From assembly GCA_018268415.1 (NCBI GenBank), contig JAFDWO010000146.1:1-64000 (forward strand): 64,000 bases of DNA, given 5' to 3'. Positions within the stretch are counted from its first letter, which is position 1. Each line of letters begins with the position of its first letter. The stretch comes from Actinomycetota bacterium. Lineage in GTDB: Bacteria; Actinomycetota; Thermoleophilia; Solirubrobacterales; 70-9. The notes beneath the pieces are model-generated. The model saw nothing but the letters and a program-made list of their open reading frames with translations. It did not search any database and was not told the DNA's origin. The translations under genes were made by a program, and so were the position numbers. Below are positions 17,728 through 28,073 of the stretch, one piece after another.

Positions 17728-19373
17728 ATCCGCTCGGGCGCCGAGATCCCGAGCAGCCCGAGGCCCCCGGCAATCGTCCGCTTCGCGACCAGGCAGAGGG
17801 CGAGCCGCGAGGCCTCGACCCCCTCCCCCTCCGCGCCGACCACCTGGCAGTCGCGATAGAAGGCGTGGAAGTCGGCGGCGACCGCGGAGGAGTAGGCGCA
17901 GATCCGGTGCGGCGCCCGCCGCGCCGCCGCCTCGCGCACCTCGTGCGGGAATTCGAGCAGCCGCTTGACCAGCGCCTTCTCGCTCGGCGCCGGCGGCTCG
18001 GTGCGGCCGTCGGGATCGATCGCCCCCGGCACCGCGCTCCCCACCTCTTCGGCTTTGCGCAGGATCGAGGCGATCCGCGCGTGCGCGTATTGCACGTAGT
18101 AGACCGGGTTCTCGCTGGCCTGCTTGCGGGCCAGCGCGAGGTCGATGTCGACGGTCGTCTCGTGGGACCGCGAGAGCATGAACCAGCGCGCCGCGTCGGT
18201 ACCGATGTCGTCGATCAGGTCGTCGAGGGAGACGAAGTCCCCGCTGCGCTTCGACATCTGCGCCCGCTGGCCGTCCTCGACGATGTGGACGAGCGACATG
18301 ATCAGCGCCTCGAAGGAGTCTGGATCGGCGCCGAGCGCCGCGATCGAGGCCCGCAGCCGCCCCACGTAACCGTGGTGGTCGGCACCGAGCACGTCGATCA
18401 GCCGCACGAACCCGCGCTCCAGCTTGTCCCAGTGGTAGGCGATGTCCGGCATCAGGTAGGTCGGTTCGCCGTCGGAGCGGATCAGCACCCGGTCTTTGTC
18501 GTCGCCGAATTCGGTGGTGCGCAGCCAGAGGGCGCCCTCGTGACGGTAGGTGTGGCCGCCCGCGTCGAGCTTGCCAAGGGCGGCCTCGGCATCGCCGCGC
18601 TCGACCAGGCTGCGCTCCGAGAACCACGTGTCCATGACGACGCCGAAGCGGCGCAGGGTCTCGCGCACCTGGTCGATCATCAGCGCGATGCCGCGGTCGC
18701 CGACCGCAGTGAGGTCGTCGGGGTCGACCCCCTCGGCGGCGATCGCCTTGCCCAGCTCGACCACGTACTCGCCCTGATAGCCGTCCTCGGGCAGGTCCTC
18801 ACCCTTCATCCGGGCGCTGATCGAGCGGGCGAAGTGGGTGATCTGGGAGCCCGCGTCGTTGATGTAGTACTCGCGCTCGACCTCGTGGCCGACCGCCGCC
18901 AGCAGCCGCACGACCGCGTCGCCGTAGGCCGCCCCGCGACCGCCACCGACGTGCAGCGGGCCGGTCGGGTTGGCGGAGACGAACTCGACCAGGATCCGTT
19001 CCGGCGCCACCGTCGGGACCGGGCCGAGGTCCTCCCCCGCGCCGACGAGCGTCGCCAGGGCGCGCCGATACCAGGCGTCGGATAGGTAGAGGTTGACGAA
19101 GCCGGGCCCGGCGACCTCGACCCGGTCGAGGCTCCCCGTCGCCCCGCCGAGGCTCGCTTCCAGCTCGCCCCGCAGGCGCTCGGCGACGGCGCGCGGGTTG
19201 TCACCGAGCGGCCCGGCGAGCAGCATCGCCGCATTGGAGCTGTAATCGCCGAGGTCCGGCTTGGGGGGACGGTCGAGGGTCGGGGCCGGCTCGGTGGGCT
19301 CGCCGTCGCGCAATGCCCGCGCGGCAGCCTCGACGGCGCCCTTCAGCTCGGCGATCGAATCGGTGGGAGGCAT
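17724..19373 (-). CDS. argS: Arginyl-tRNA synthetase
   Basis: A 549-aa class I aminoacyl-tRNA synthetase that charges tRNA-Arg in the cytosol. The HIGH signature is HVGG at residues 141-144 within SANPTGPLHVGGGRGA; the KMSKS equivalent is MSKR at 373-376. The N-terminal Add1-like domain (about 1-100) and C-terminal DALR anticodon-binding domain (about 430-549) are both present, so it is full length. ATG start; divergent from the phosphoesterase gene across 57 nt. A small degenerate ATPase gene overlaps its stop. Confidence 0.97.
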   Translation of the reverse strand: MPPTDSIAELKGAVEAAARALRDGEPTEPAPTLDRPPKPDLGDYSSNAAMLLAGPLGDNPRAVAERLRGELEASLGGATGSLDRVEVAGPGFVNLYLSDAWYRRALATLVGAGEDLGPVPTVAPERILVEFVSANPTGPLHVGGGRGAAYGDAVVRLLAAVGHEVEREYYINDAGSQITHFARSISARMKGEDLPEDGYQGEYVVELGKAIAAEGVDPDDLTAVGDRGIALMIDQVRETLRRFGVVMDTWFSERSLVERGDAEAALGKLDAGGHTYRHEGALWLRTTEFGDDKDRVLIRSDGEPTYLMPDIAYHWDKLERGFVRLIDVLGADHHGYVGRLRASIAALGADPDSFEALIMSLVHIVEDGQRAQMSKRSGDFVSLDDLIDDIGTDAARWFMLSRSHETTVDIDLALARKQASENPVYYVQYAHARIASILRKAEEVGSAVPGAIDPDGRTEPPAPSEKALVKRLLEFPHEVREAAARRAPHRICAYSSAVAADFHAFYRDCQVVGAEGEGVEASRLALCLVAKRTIAGGLGLLGISAPERM

Positions 19374-19417
19374 CGCGCAATCGTAAGTGTCTGCCCCGGT
19401 GGACGCGGCGGGCCAGT

Positions 19418-19423
19418 TAGTCT
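19418..19423 (+). promoter_or_regulatory. Putative -10 hexamer, leaderless promoter
   Basis: TAGTCT lies 7 nt before the TTG start at 19431; no ribosome binding site. Confidence 0.5.
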
Positions 19424-19430
19424 GAATCGC

Positions 19431-20174
19431 TTGCGCGTAGGGGTGATCTCAGATGTCCACTCCAATCTCCCGGCCTTGGAGGCGGTCCTCGAGTCGATCG
19501 AGACTGCCGGTCCGGAGGAGATCTGGTGCCTCGGCGACGTCGTCGGCTACGGCGCCCAGCCCGACGAGTGCGCGGCGCTGGTGCGCGAGCGCTGCGCCGC
19601 CGTCCTGAACGGCAACCACGACCTGGCGGTGACCGGCGGGATCGACGCGGCAACCTTCTCGGAGACGGCACGGGCGGCGGTCGGCTGGACCCGTGAGCAC
19701 GCGTCGGCGGCGACGCTGGAGTTCCTCAAGGAGCTTTCGCCGGAGGGGGCGCGGGCGGGCCTCGGGCTCTTCCACGCCTCGCCGCGGGACCCGATCTGGG
19801 AGTACGTGCTCTCGATCGACCAGGCGGAAGCGGGCCTCGACGCGCAGCGCGAGCGCGTCTGCCTGGTCGGCCACTCGCACGTCGCGCTCTTCTTCACCCG
19901 GCCGCCCTCGACCGGGCGGCGCAGCTTCGCCACCGGCGCCCAGGCGGGCGACGGTGATCTGCTCGACCTGGTCGACGGGGAATGGCTGCTGAACCCCGGC
20001 AGCGTCGGCCAGCCGCGCGACGGCGACCCGCGCGCCGCCTGGCTCGAGCTCGACACCGACGAGTTGACCGCGCGCTACCACCGGGTCCCCTACGACACCG
20101 TTGGGGCCGGCGCGGCGATCCTCGGGGCCGGATTGCCGGAGACGCTCGCCGAGCGACTCCAGATCGGCCGCTGA
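19431..20174 (+). CDS. Calcineurin-like metallophosphoesterase
   Basis: A 247-aa soluble enzyme with the full set of metallophosphoesterase motifs: SDVHSN (residues 7-12), GDVVGYG (about 35-41), NGNHD (about 60-64) and GHSHVA near residue 150. The short YfcE/MJ0936-like form suggests a cytosolic phosphodiesterase; the substrate is unknown. TTG start with a TAGTCT hexamer 7 nt upstream. Divergent from argS. Confidence 0.88.
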   Translation: MRVGVISDVHSNLPALEAVLESIETAGPEEIWCLGDVVGYGAQPDECAALVRERCAAVLNGNHDLAVTGGIDAATFSETARAAVGWTREHASAATLEFLKELSPEGARAGLGLFHASPRDPIWEYVLSIDQAEAGLDAQRERVCLVGHSHVALFFTRPPSTGRRSFATGAQAGDGDLLDLVDGEWLLNPGSVGQPRDGDPRAAWLELDTDELTARYHRVPYDTVGAGAAILGAGLPETLAERLQIGR

Positions 20175-20262
20175 ACGCGGTCGAGAACCCCCCAAACGAC
20201 CGACCCAAGTAAGCGAAACATAAGGGCAGATGCAGGGTAAATATCGACTCAGAAGTGTTCTC

Positions 20263-20268
20263 TAGACT
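20263..20268 (+). promoter_or_regulatory. Putative -10 hexamer, leaderless promoter
   Basis: TAGACT lies 6 nt before the ATG of the lipoprotein gene at 20275. Confidence 0.5.
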
Positions 20269-20274
20269 CGAATC

Positions 20275-20913
20275 ATGGGTCGCGTCCGCGCAGCCTCGCT
20301 CGTCCTTGCCGCGCTTGCGGTGGGACTTCTGCTGGCTGCCTGCGGGGGTGGCAGCAGCAACGAACTCCTGCCCGGGACGACGGCCGACCAGATCAACTCG
20401 AACCTCGACCTGGTGCGGGCGAGCTTCGCGGAAGGCGACTGCGAACGGGCCGAAAGCGGGGTCGCCGAAGTGACCACCCAGGTCGACGAACTCGGCAAGG
20501 TCGACGCCGAACTGAAGAAAGCTTTGAGCGACGGCGCGGCAAAGCTGTCCGAAGTGGTTTCTACCTGTAAGGCCAAGGAAGAAGAACGGGCACAGGCGGC
20601 CGAAGAAGCCGAACTGGAAGCCCAGGCGGAAGTCGAAGCCGAAGCACTCGCCGCCGAAGAAGAAGCCTTCGAACAGGAACAGAAGGCCGAAGAACGCGAA
20701 GAAAAGAAGACGGCCAGGGAAAAAGCCGAAGAACACGCCGAACAACCCGGTCCGGGCGAAGGTGAAGAATCAAAAGGCAAAGCCAAAGGCCACGAAAAGC
20801 AGGAAGAAAGCGTCGAACCCCCCATTGAAGGCGAAGAAGAAGTGAACCCCTCCGGCGGCGGGCCCGCGGGCGGAATCGGCCCGGGCGCGGCGGTCGAAGG
20901 CGGCGAAAGCTGA
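20275..20913 (+). CDS. Glu-rich lipoprotein coupled to a Ser/Thr kinase
   Basis: A 212-aa protein with a lipoprotein signal peptide ending in the lipobox LLAAC (Cys near residue 23). Residues about 30-95 are a helical domain with two further cysteines (GDCERAE and VSTCKAKE) that could form a disulphide. A long charged segment of about 75 residues, almost all Glu, Ala and Lys, looks like an extended single helix or coiled coil, and the tail is Gly/Pro rich. Almost every Glu codon is GAA, unlike cytosolic neighbours. Its TGA overlaps the ATG of the kinase gene (TGATG), so the pair is made together; it may be an external sensor or scaffold for that kinase. No known family recognised. Confidence 0.75.
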   Translation: MGRVRAASLVLAALAVGLLLAACGGGSSNELLPGTTADQINSNLDLVRASFAEGDCERAESGVAEVTTQVDELGKVDAELKKALSDGAAKLSEVVSTCKAKEEERAQAAEEAELEAQAEVEAEALAAEEEAFEQEQKAEEREEKKTAREKAEEHAEQPGPGEGEESKGKAKGHEKQEESVEPPIEGEEEVNPSGGGPAGGIGPGAAVEGGES

Positions 20914-22181
20914 TGGAGGCCGGAACCCTCTCAGGGCGCTACGAAACCGGCGAGCGGCTCGGCTCGGGCGGGATGTCGAACGTCTACAAAGCCACCGACC
21001 GCATCCTCGAGCGGACGGTCGCCGTCAAGATCCTGGCCGAGCACCTCTCCGACGACGAGCGCTTCGTCGCGCGGTTCCGGCGCGAGGCGCTGGCCGTGGC
21101 GCGGCTGATCCACCCCAACATCGTCCAGGTCTACGACTCGGGCGTCGACGACGGCCGCCACTACATCGTCATGGAGTACGTCGCCGGGCGCTCCGGCGCG
21201 CAGCTCTTGCAGCGCCACGGGCCGGTCGACGCCGAGACCGCGGCGGAGATCGGCATCCAGGCCTGCGCCGGGCTCGATTATGCGCACCGTCGCGGGATCA
21301 TCCACCGTGACGTCAAGCCGGGGAACCTGATGATCACCGGCGGGCCGGTGGGCAGCGGCGAGCTGGTCGTGAAACTTACGGACTTCGGGATCGCGCGGGC
21401 GATCGAGCAGACGCGGATCACCCAGGTCGGCTCCGTGGTCGGCACCGCCGCCTACCTCTCCCCCGAGCAGGTGCGTGGCGACGAGGCGACCCCGGCGACC
21501 GACGTCTACGCGCTCGGCGTCGTCCTCTACCAGTTCCTCACCGGGCGGCTGCCCTACGAGGGCTCCTCCCTGGCCGAGCTGGCGGTGCGCCAGCAGAACG
21601 AGAAGCCGCTGCCGCCGAGCACCTACAACTCCGAGGTGCCCGAGCCGTTGAGCGCCGCCGTGCTGCGGGCGCTGGAGGGAGACACCAGCCGCCGCTACGC
21701 GAGCGCCGACGAGTTCGCGACCGGGCTGCAGATGGGGCTCGAAGGCGAGGACGTGACGACGATCGCCGGCCTCGGCGAAGGCAACACGCCGACGCGGGTC
21801 CTCGGCGGCGACACCGCGGCGACCCGACACCTCGACCGCACCACCGCGCAGACCGAGTACCGTCCCGCGCCGGCGCGCCGCATCGAGCGGCAGGACGCCG
21901 CCCCGCGACGCGCCGAACCGTACGCCGGGGACCCCCGCGCCCAGGCCTCGGCGCGGGCGCTTCAGCAGGCCGAGCCCCGCAAGCGCTCCGCCTTCTCCCG
22001 CTTCGTCCGCTTCCTCCTCGCCCTGGTCGCGCTGGTGCTCGTCGCGGGCGCGGTGGCGACCGGCGTGATCCTCACCACCGACAAGGCCGCCGGCGTCCAC
22101 ATCTCCAAAGTTGCCGGGGACACGGTCGACAAGGTGGTCGAAGAATTCAAGGGCCTCGTCTCGAAGAACAAGGAAGAATGA
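20913..22181 (+). CDS. PknB-type transmembrane Ser/Thr protein kinase
   Basis: A 422-aa membrane kinase. The Gly-rich loop is LGSGGMSNVY (residues 16-25), the ATP lysine VAVK (Lys39), the catalytic loop HRDVKPGN (131-138), the DFG at 157-159, and an activation segment with VGTAAYLSPEQ. A basic, disordered linker (about 290-360) leads to one transmembrane helix (about 365-388) and a short external tail of some 34 residues without PASTA repeats. The tail is too short to sense peptidoglycan itself, which fits the idea that the coupled lipoprotein provides the outside part. Confidence 0.93.
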   Translation: MEAGTLSGRYETGERLGSGGMSNVYKATDRILERTVAVKILAEHLSDDERFVARFRREALAVARLIHPNIVQVYDSGVDDGRHYIVMEYVAGRSGAQLLQRHGPVDAETAAEIGIQACAGLDYAHRRGIIHRDVKPGNLMITGGPVGSGELVVKLTDFGIARAIEQTRITQVGSVVGTAAYLSPEQVRGDEATPATDVYALGVVLYQFLTGRLPYEGSSLAELAVRQQNEKPLPPSTYNSEVPEPLSAAVLRALEGDTSRRYASADEFATGLQMGLEGEDVTTIAGLGEGNTPTRVLGGDTAATRHLDRTTAQTEYRPAPARRIERQDAAPRRAEPYAGDPRAQASARALQQAEPRKRSAFSRFVRFLLALVALVLVAGAVATGVILTTDKAAGVHISKVAGDTVDKVVEEFKGLVSKNKEE

Positions 22182-22184
22182 GGG

Positions 22185-23399
22185 TCAGGACCCCCGCGCG
22201 CCGGCCTCCCAAGGGGTCGCGCCGTCCATGATCGCGGCGCGGTAGGCAGCGAAGCGCTGCTCTTGGATCGCGCGACGGGCGTGCGTCGTCAGCTCGCGCA
22301 TGTAGGTGAGGTTGTGGAGGACGATCAGGCGCACGGCGGTCAGTTCTTCGGCGCGGGAGAGGTAGGAGATGTAATCCCGCGTGTGGCGCGTGCACGCCGA
22401 GCAGGGACAACCATCGACCAGGGGATTGCGATCGCCCACCCAGCGGGCCTTGCGGAGGTCGAGGCGCCAGCGGGTCCCCGGGCTCGGCGCCAGGGCGACG
22501 CCGTGGCGGGCGAGGCGGGTCGGCACCACGCAATCGAAGACGTCGAGGCCCAGGGCGATACCGCCGAGCAGATCGTCGACCTCGCCGATGCCGAGCAGGT
22601 GCTTGGCCGGCTCCTCGGGGAGGAGCGGCGCGGTCATCGCGAGCACGCCGTGCATCTCCTCCTTGTCGCGGCCGAGGGTGCCGCCGATCGCGATGCCGTC
22701 GACCGCCGCCGCCGCGATGTACTCGGCCGATTCGACCCGCAGGTCCTCGTGGGTCCCGCCCTGGACGATCCCGAAGAGGGCCTGGCCCGCCGGGCCGTGC
22801 TCGTCGTGCCAGGCGACGCAACGGTCGAGCCAGCGGTGGGTCCGCTCGGTCGAGCGTGCGGTGTAGTCGCGGTCGGCGTGGAAGGGCGTGCACTCGTCGA
22901 AGGCGAGCGCGATGTCGGCGCCGAGCGCCGCCTGCACCTGCATCGAGACCTCGGGCGAGAGGAAGAGCTCGCGACCATCACGTGGTGAGCGGAAGCGCGC
23001 CCCCTCCTCGGTGAGCTCGACCTCGGAGCCGTGGTCGCCGGAACGGCCGCTCCCCTTCACCTCGTTGGCGACGCCGCCGTGGGCGAGCGAGAAGACCTGG
23101 AAGCCGCCCGAGTCGGTGATCAGCGCCCGGTCCCAGTTCATGAAGCCGTGGAGGTCACCGGCGGCGGCGATCCGCTCCGGCCCCGGGTTGACGAACAGGT
23201 GGTAGGTGTTGCCGAGGATCAACTGGTAGCCGAGCGCCGCGACCTCGTCCACATCAAGCCCCCGCACCGACCCCTTGGTCGCCAGGGGAATGAAGGTCGG
23301 CGTCTCGATCGGCCCGTGCGACGTCTGGATCGTCCCCGCCCGCGCCACCCCGTCACGAGCTTCGATCACAAAGTTGAGTCGATTCGGATCGCTACGCAT
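22185..23399 (-). CDS. tgt: tRNA-guanine transglycosylase
   Basis: A 404-aa enzyme that exchanges guanine 34 for a queuine precursor in tRNAs with GUN anticodons. Visible motifs are DSGGFQVFSL, the substrate loop FDECTP, GIGEVDDLLGG, the nucleophile region LDVFDCVVPTRLARHG, and the zinc site CPCSACTRHTRDY. The ATG at 23399 was chosen because it gives the usual short N-terminus; the frame extends further up through a hairpin. It lies downstream of gpmI on the same strand, 69 nt away, with that hairpin between them. No other queuosine genes are in the window. Confidence 0.95.
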   Translation of the reverse strand: MRSDPNRLNFVIEARDGVARAGTIQTSHGPIETPTFIPLATKGSVRGLDVDEVAALGYQLILGNTYHLFVNPGPERIAAAGDLHGFMNWDRALITDSGGFQVFSLAHGGVANEVKGSGRSGDHGSEVELTEEGARFRSPRDGRELFLSPEVSMQVQAALGADIALAFDECTPFHADRDYTARSTERTHRWLDRCVAWHDEHGPAGQALFGIVQGGTHEDLRVESAEYIAAAAVDGIAIGGTLGRDKEEMHGVLAMTAPLLPEEPAKHLLGIGEVDDLLGGIALGLDVFDCVVPTRLARHGVALAPSPGTRWRLDLRKARWVGDRNPLVDGCPCSACTRHTRDYISYLSRAEELTAVRLIVLHNLTYMRELTTHARRAIQEQRFAAYRAAIMDGATPWEAGARGS

Positions 23400-23448
23400 G
23401 TTGACGGGCCGAAAACTCCAGCCATGGTTGAGTTTTCGGCCCATCAAC
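23400..23448. terminator. Hairpin G, copy 1, between gpmI and tgt
   Basis: GTTGACGGGCCGAAAACT (23400-23417) pairs with 23431-23448 with one mismatch; 13-nt loop. It directly abuts the tgt start codon. The stem sequence is the same as at 41944-41992. It may stop or attenuate read-through from the glycolytic operon. Confidence 0.75.
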
Positions 23449-23468
23449 GACGGGGGCCGGCAACTTCG

Positions 23469-24989
23469 TCACGGGTTGATCAGGGTGCGGCCGGTCATCG
23501 GGGCCGGCTGGGGGATGCCGAGGAGGGACAAGGCGGTGGGAGCGACGTCGGCGAGGATGCCACCGGAGCGCAGGTCGAGGCCCTCCTGGGTGACGATCAG
23601 CGGCACCGGGTTCAGCGAGTGGGCGGTGTTGGGGGAGCCGTCGGGCTCGAGCATGTTGTCGCAGTTGCCGTGGTCGGCGGTGATCACGCAGACGCCGCCC
23701 TTCGCCGCCACCGCCTCGACCACGCGGCCGAGCTGGGCGTCGACGGTTTCCAGCGCCTTCACCGCCGCCGGGATCACCCCGGTGTGGCCGACCATGTCGG
23801 GGTTGGCGAAGTTGATCACGCCGAAGCGGAAGTCCTCCTCGCCCCACTTCCCGACGAACGCGTCGGCGGCAGCCTCGGCGCTCATCTCCGGCTTGTGGTC
23901 GTAGGTCGGCACGTCGCGCGGCGATTCGACCAAGGTCTGCTCTTCGCCGTCCTGCTCTCCCTCGCGGCCGCCGTTGAAGAAGTAGGTGACGTGGGCGTAC
24001 TTCTCGGTCTCGGCGACGTGGAGCTGGCGCCCGCCGGAAGCGGCGATCGTCGCCGCCAGCGTCGTCTGCGGCCGCTCCTCGGGGAAGGCGACCGGGTACG
24101 GCCAGCCCTTGCGGTAGGAGGTCATCGTCGTCATGTCGAGGATCGGCCCGCCAGAGCGGCTGAACTCGTCGAAGTCGGGCTCGGCCAGCGCCCGGGTCAT
24201 CTCCCGTGCCCGGTCGGGCCGGAAGTTGACGAAGATCGCGACGTCGCCCGCCGCGGCGCCGTCGTAGGCGCCGATCACGGTCGGCTTGACGAACTCATCG
24301 GTCACCCCGTCGGCGTAGGAGGAGGCGATCGCCACGGCCGAGCTCGTCGCCTTCTGGCCCTGCGCGTGGACGATTGCGTCGTAGGCGAGCTTCACCCGCT
24401 CCCAGCGCGTATCGCGGTCCATCGCGTAATAGCGCCCGCTCACCGTCCCCACGCGACCCGCGGCGCGCAGCCAGCCCTCCAGCTCGGCCAGGTACTCGCG
24501 GCCGCCTTCCGGCGCCGTGTCGCGACCGTCGGTGAAGGCGTGGAAGACGACGTCGGGCACGCCTTCCTGGGAGGCCAGCTCGACGATCGCCTCGAGGTGC
24601 TCCCAGCCCGAGTGGACGCCGCCGTCGGACACCAGCCCGAGCAGGTGCAGCCGCCCCCGCGGGCTTTCGCGCGCCCGCGCACAGGCGGCGACCAGCGCCT
24701 CGTTCTCGTAGAAGGAGCCGTCGGCGATCGCGCCGTCGATCCGCGCCAGGTCCTGCTTGACGATCGCGCCCGCGCCGAGGTTCAGATGGCCGACCTCGGA
24801 GTTCCCCATCTGGCCGACCGGCAGGCCGACGTCGGGGCCCTGGGCGGAGAGCTCGGTGTGTGGGTACTGCGCCCAGAGGCGGTCGAAGACCGGCGTCTCG
24901 GCCAGCGAGACGGCGTTGCCGGGCCCCGGCGGCGCCAGCCCCCAGCCGTCGAGGATGACCAGCGCGACAGAGGGGACTAACGGCGACAT
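23469..24989 (-). CDS. gpmI: 2,3-bisphosphoglycerate-independent phosphoglycerate mutase
   Basis: A 506-aa alkaline-phosphatase-superfamily enzyme that interconverts 3- and 2-phosphoglycerate with two manganese ions. LVILDGWGLAPPGPGNAV begins the metal site; MGNSEVGHLNLGAG holds the catalytic serine; DHGNCDNM near the end holds late metal ligands. Length is normal. It starts 1 nt after the tpiA stop, so it belongs to the gap-pgk-tpiA operon. Confidence 0.96.
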   Translation of the reverse strand: MSPLVPSVALVILDGWGLAPPGPGNAVSLAETPVFDRLWAQYPHTELSAQGPDVGLPVGQMGNSEVGHLNLGAGAIVKQDLARIDGAIADGSFYENEALVAACARARESPRGRLHLLGLVSDGGVHSGWEHLEAIVELASQEGVPDVVFHAFTDGRDTAPEGGREYLAELEGWLRAAGRVGTVSGRYYAMDRDTRWERVKLAYDAIVHAQGQKATSSAVAIASSYADGVTDEFVKPTVIGAYDGAAAGDVAIFVNFRPDRAREMTRALAEPDFDEFSRSGGPILDMTTMTSYRKGWPYPVAFPEERPQTTLAATIAASGGRQLHVAETEKYAHVTYFFNGGREGEQDGEEQTLVESPRDVPTYDHKPEMSAEAAADAFVGKWGEEDFRFGVINFANPDMVGHTGVIPAAVKALETVDAQLGRVVEAVAAKGGVCVITADHGNCDNMLEPDGSPNTAHSLNPVPLIVTQEGLDLRSGGILADVAPTALSLLGIPQPAPMTGRTLINP

Positions 24990-24990
24990 G

Positions 24991-25737
24991 TCATGCTGCC
25001 TCGACGATTGCCGCGAAGTCCTCGGCGACCAGCGCCGCGCCGCCGACCAGGGCGCCGTCCACGTCGGGGAGCGCGAGAAGCTCGGCCGCGTTGCCGGGCT
25101 TGACCGAGCCGCCATAAAGGATCCGCACGTCGTCGGCCGCGGCGCCCCGCGCCCGCAGCACGTCACGGATGAACGCGCACGCCTCCTGGGCCTGCTCGGG
25201 GGTGGCGACCTTGCCGGTGCCGATCGCCCAGATCGGCTCGTAGGCGATCACGACCTTGGCGACGTCCGCGTCGGAGACCTCGGCGAGGTCCGCCCGCAGC
25301 TGGCGCTCCAGCACGTTCTCGGTCTCCCCCGCGTCGCGCGCCTGCTCGGACTCGCCGACGCAGAGGATCGGCTCGAGGTCCGCCGCCAACGCCGCCGGCA
25401 CCTTCTTCGCCAGCGCCTCGTCGGTCTCGCCGAAGAACTGGCGCCGCTCGGAGTGGCCGAGGACCACGGCCTCGACGTCGAGCTCGACCAGCATCGGCGC
25501 CGACACCTCGCCGGTGAAGGCGCCGCTCTCCTCGAAGTGCATGTTTTGGGCGGCGACCCGGACGGCCGTCCCGCGCCGGCGCTCGACCACCTCATGGAGG
25601 GCCGTGAACGGCGGGCAGACCACAACGTCGTGCTGGGTCGCGGCGATCCGCGGCAAGAGCGCGTCGATGAACTCGGCCGCCTCGGCGACCGTCTTGTTCA
25701 TCTTCCAGTTGGCGGCGATGTACGGGGTGCGGGACAT
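24991..25737 (-). CDS. tpiA: Triosephosphate isomerase
   Basis: A 248-aa TIM-barrel enzyme interconverting DHAP and glyceraldehyde 3-phosphate. The N-terminal AANWKMNK supplies the active-site lysine, VLGHSERR the histidine, and VIAYEPIWAIGTGKVATP the catalytic glutamate and flexible loop. YGGSVKPGN binds phosphate. Its ATG overlaps the pgk stop (TGATG). Confidence 0.97.
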   Translation of the reverse strand: MSRTPYIAANWKMNKTVAEAAEFIDALLPRIAATQHDVVVCPPFTALHEVVERRRGTAVRVAAQNMHFEESGAFTGEVSAPMLVELDVEAVVLGHSERRQFFGETDEALAKKVPAALAADLEPILCVGESEQARDAGETENVLERQLRADLAEVSDADVAKVVIAYEPIWAIGTGKVATPEQAQEACAFIRDVLRARGAAADDVRILYGGSVKPGNAAELLALPDVDGALVGGAALVAEDFAAIVEAA

Positions 25738-26948
25738 CAGCTCTCCTCTCGGTCGGTGGGCTTGGCATCGATCAGGGCCTCGACCCCTGGCAGCTTCTTG
25801 CCCTCGAGCAGCTCCAGCGAGGCGCCGCCGCCGGTCGAGAGCCAGTCGACCTTCTCCTCGAGGCCGAACTGCACCATCGCGGCGACCGAGTCGCCACCGC
25901 CGACGACGGTCTTGCCGGGCGCCGCGGCCACCGCGTCGGCGACGGCGCGCGTCCCCGCCGCGAACGGCTCCATCTCGAAGGCCCCCATCGGCCCGTTCCA
26001 GAGCACCGTCCCGGCGCCGGCAACGGCCTCCGCGTAGAGCGCACCCGTCCTCGGGCCGACGTCGAGCCCCATCCAGCCGTCGGGGACCTCGATCCCGTCG
26101 AGCTCCTGGCGCTCGGTCTCGGCGCTGAACTCGCGCCCCAGCACCAGGTCCACGGGCAGGGTCAGCGCGCAGTCGGAGGCCGCGGCCTTGGCCAGCGCCT
26201 CGCGCGCCGCCACGACGCTCTCCTCGTCGTACAGCGAGTTCCCGATCTCCTTCCCCTGCGCCTTGAAGAAGCTGAAGCACATCGCGCCGCCGATCAGGAT
26301 CTGGTCGGCGACCTCGAGGAAGCGGTCGATGACCCCGACCTTATCGGAGACCTTCGCCCCGCCGAGCACGACGACCAGCGGCCGGGCGGGGTCCTCGACC
26401 ACCTTGCTCAGTTCGGTCACCTCGCGCTCCAGCAGGAGCCCGGCGTACCCGGGCAGGTGGCGCGCCACGCCCTCGGTCGAGGCGTGCGCCCGGTGCGCCG
26501 CGCCGAAAGCGTCGTTGACGTAGACCTGCGCCAGCGAGGCGAGCGACCCGGCCAGCATCGGGTCGTTCTTCGTCTCCCCCGGCTCGAAGCGGGTGTTCTC
26601 CAGCAGCAGCACTTCGCCCGGCCCGAGGCAGCCCGCGGCCAGGTCGACCTCGGCACCGATCACCTTCGGCGCCTGCGTCACCGGCACGCCGAGCAGCTCG
26701 CTCAGCCGCCGGCCCACCGGCGCCAGCGACAACTCCGGCTTGACCTCGCCGCCCGGCCGCCCGAGGTGGGAGGCGAGCACCAGCGCCGCCCCCCGTTCGC
26801 GCAACAGCTCCAGGGTCGGCAGGGCCGCCCGGATCCGCGTGTCGTCGACTACCTCGCCGTCCTTCAGCGGGACGTTGAAGTCGACCCGGACGAGGACGCG
26901 ACGCCCCTTGACGGTGGCGTCGCGCACGCTTGCCTTGGAGAACGCCAT
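25737..26948 (-). CDS. pgk: Phosphoglycerate kinase
   Basis: A 403-aa two-domain kinase making ATP and 3-phosphoglycerate from 1,3-bisphosphoglycerate. VLVRVDFNVPLKDG and SHLGRPGG mark the N-terminal substrate site; LGGAKVSDKVGVI and the late GGGDSVAAM/STGGGASLE mark the nucleotide site. Starts 37 nt after gap. Confidence 0.97.
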   Translation of the reverse strand: MAFSKASVRDATVKGRRVLVRVDFNVPLKDGEVVDDTRIRAALPTLELLRERGAALVLASHLGRPGGEVKPELSLAPVGRRLSELLGVPVTQAPKVIGAEVDLAAGCLGPGEVLLLENTRFEPGETKNDPMLAGSLASLAQVYVNDAFGAAHRAHASTEGVARHLPGYAGLLLEREVTELSKVVEDPARPLVVVLGGAKVSDKVGVIDRFLEVADQILIGGAMCFSFFKAQGKEIGNSLYDEESVVAAREALAKAAASDCALTLPVDLVLGREFSAETERQELDGIEVPDGWMGLDVGPRTGALYAEAVAGAGTVLWNGPMGAFEMEPFAAGTRAVADAVAAAPGKTVVGGGDSVAAMVQFGLEEKVDWLSTGGGASLELLEGKKLPGVEALIDAKPTDREES

Positions 26949-26985
26949 CGAACTTCCCAGCGCCCCGCTCTACCGCCGGCCCGCG

Positions 26986-27990
<1,005 letters not shown>

Positions 27991-28073
27991 TGAAGCCTCA
28001 CTTCCTGAATTCTGTTTGGACAAGCCGATCCTAGGGATTGGGCCCCTACCGGGCTCGCCCCGGAGGGGGCGTG

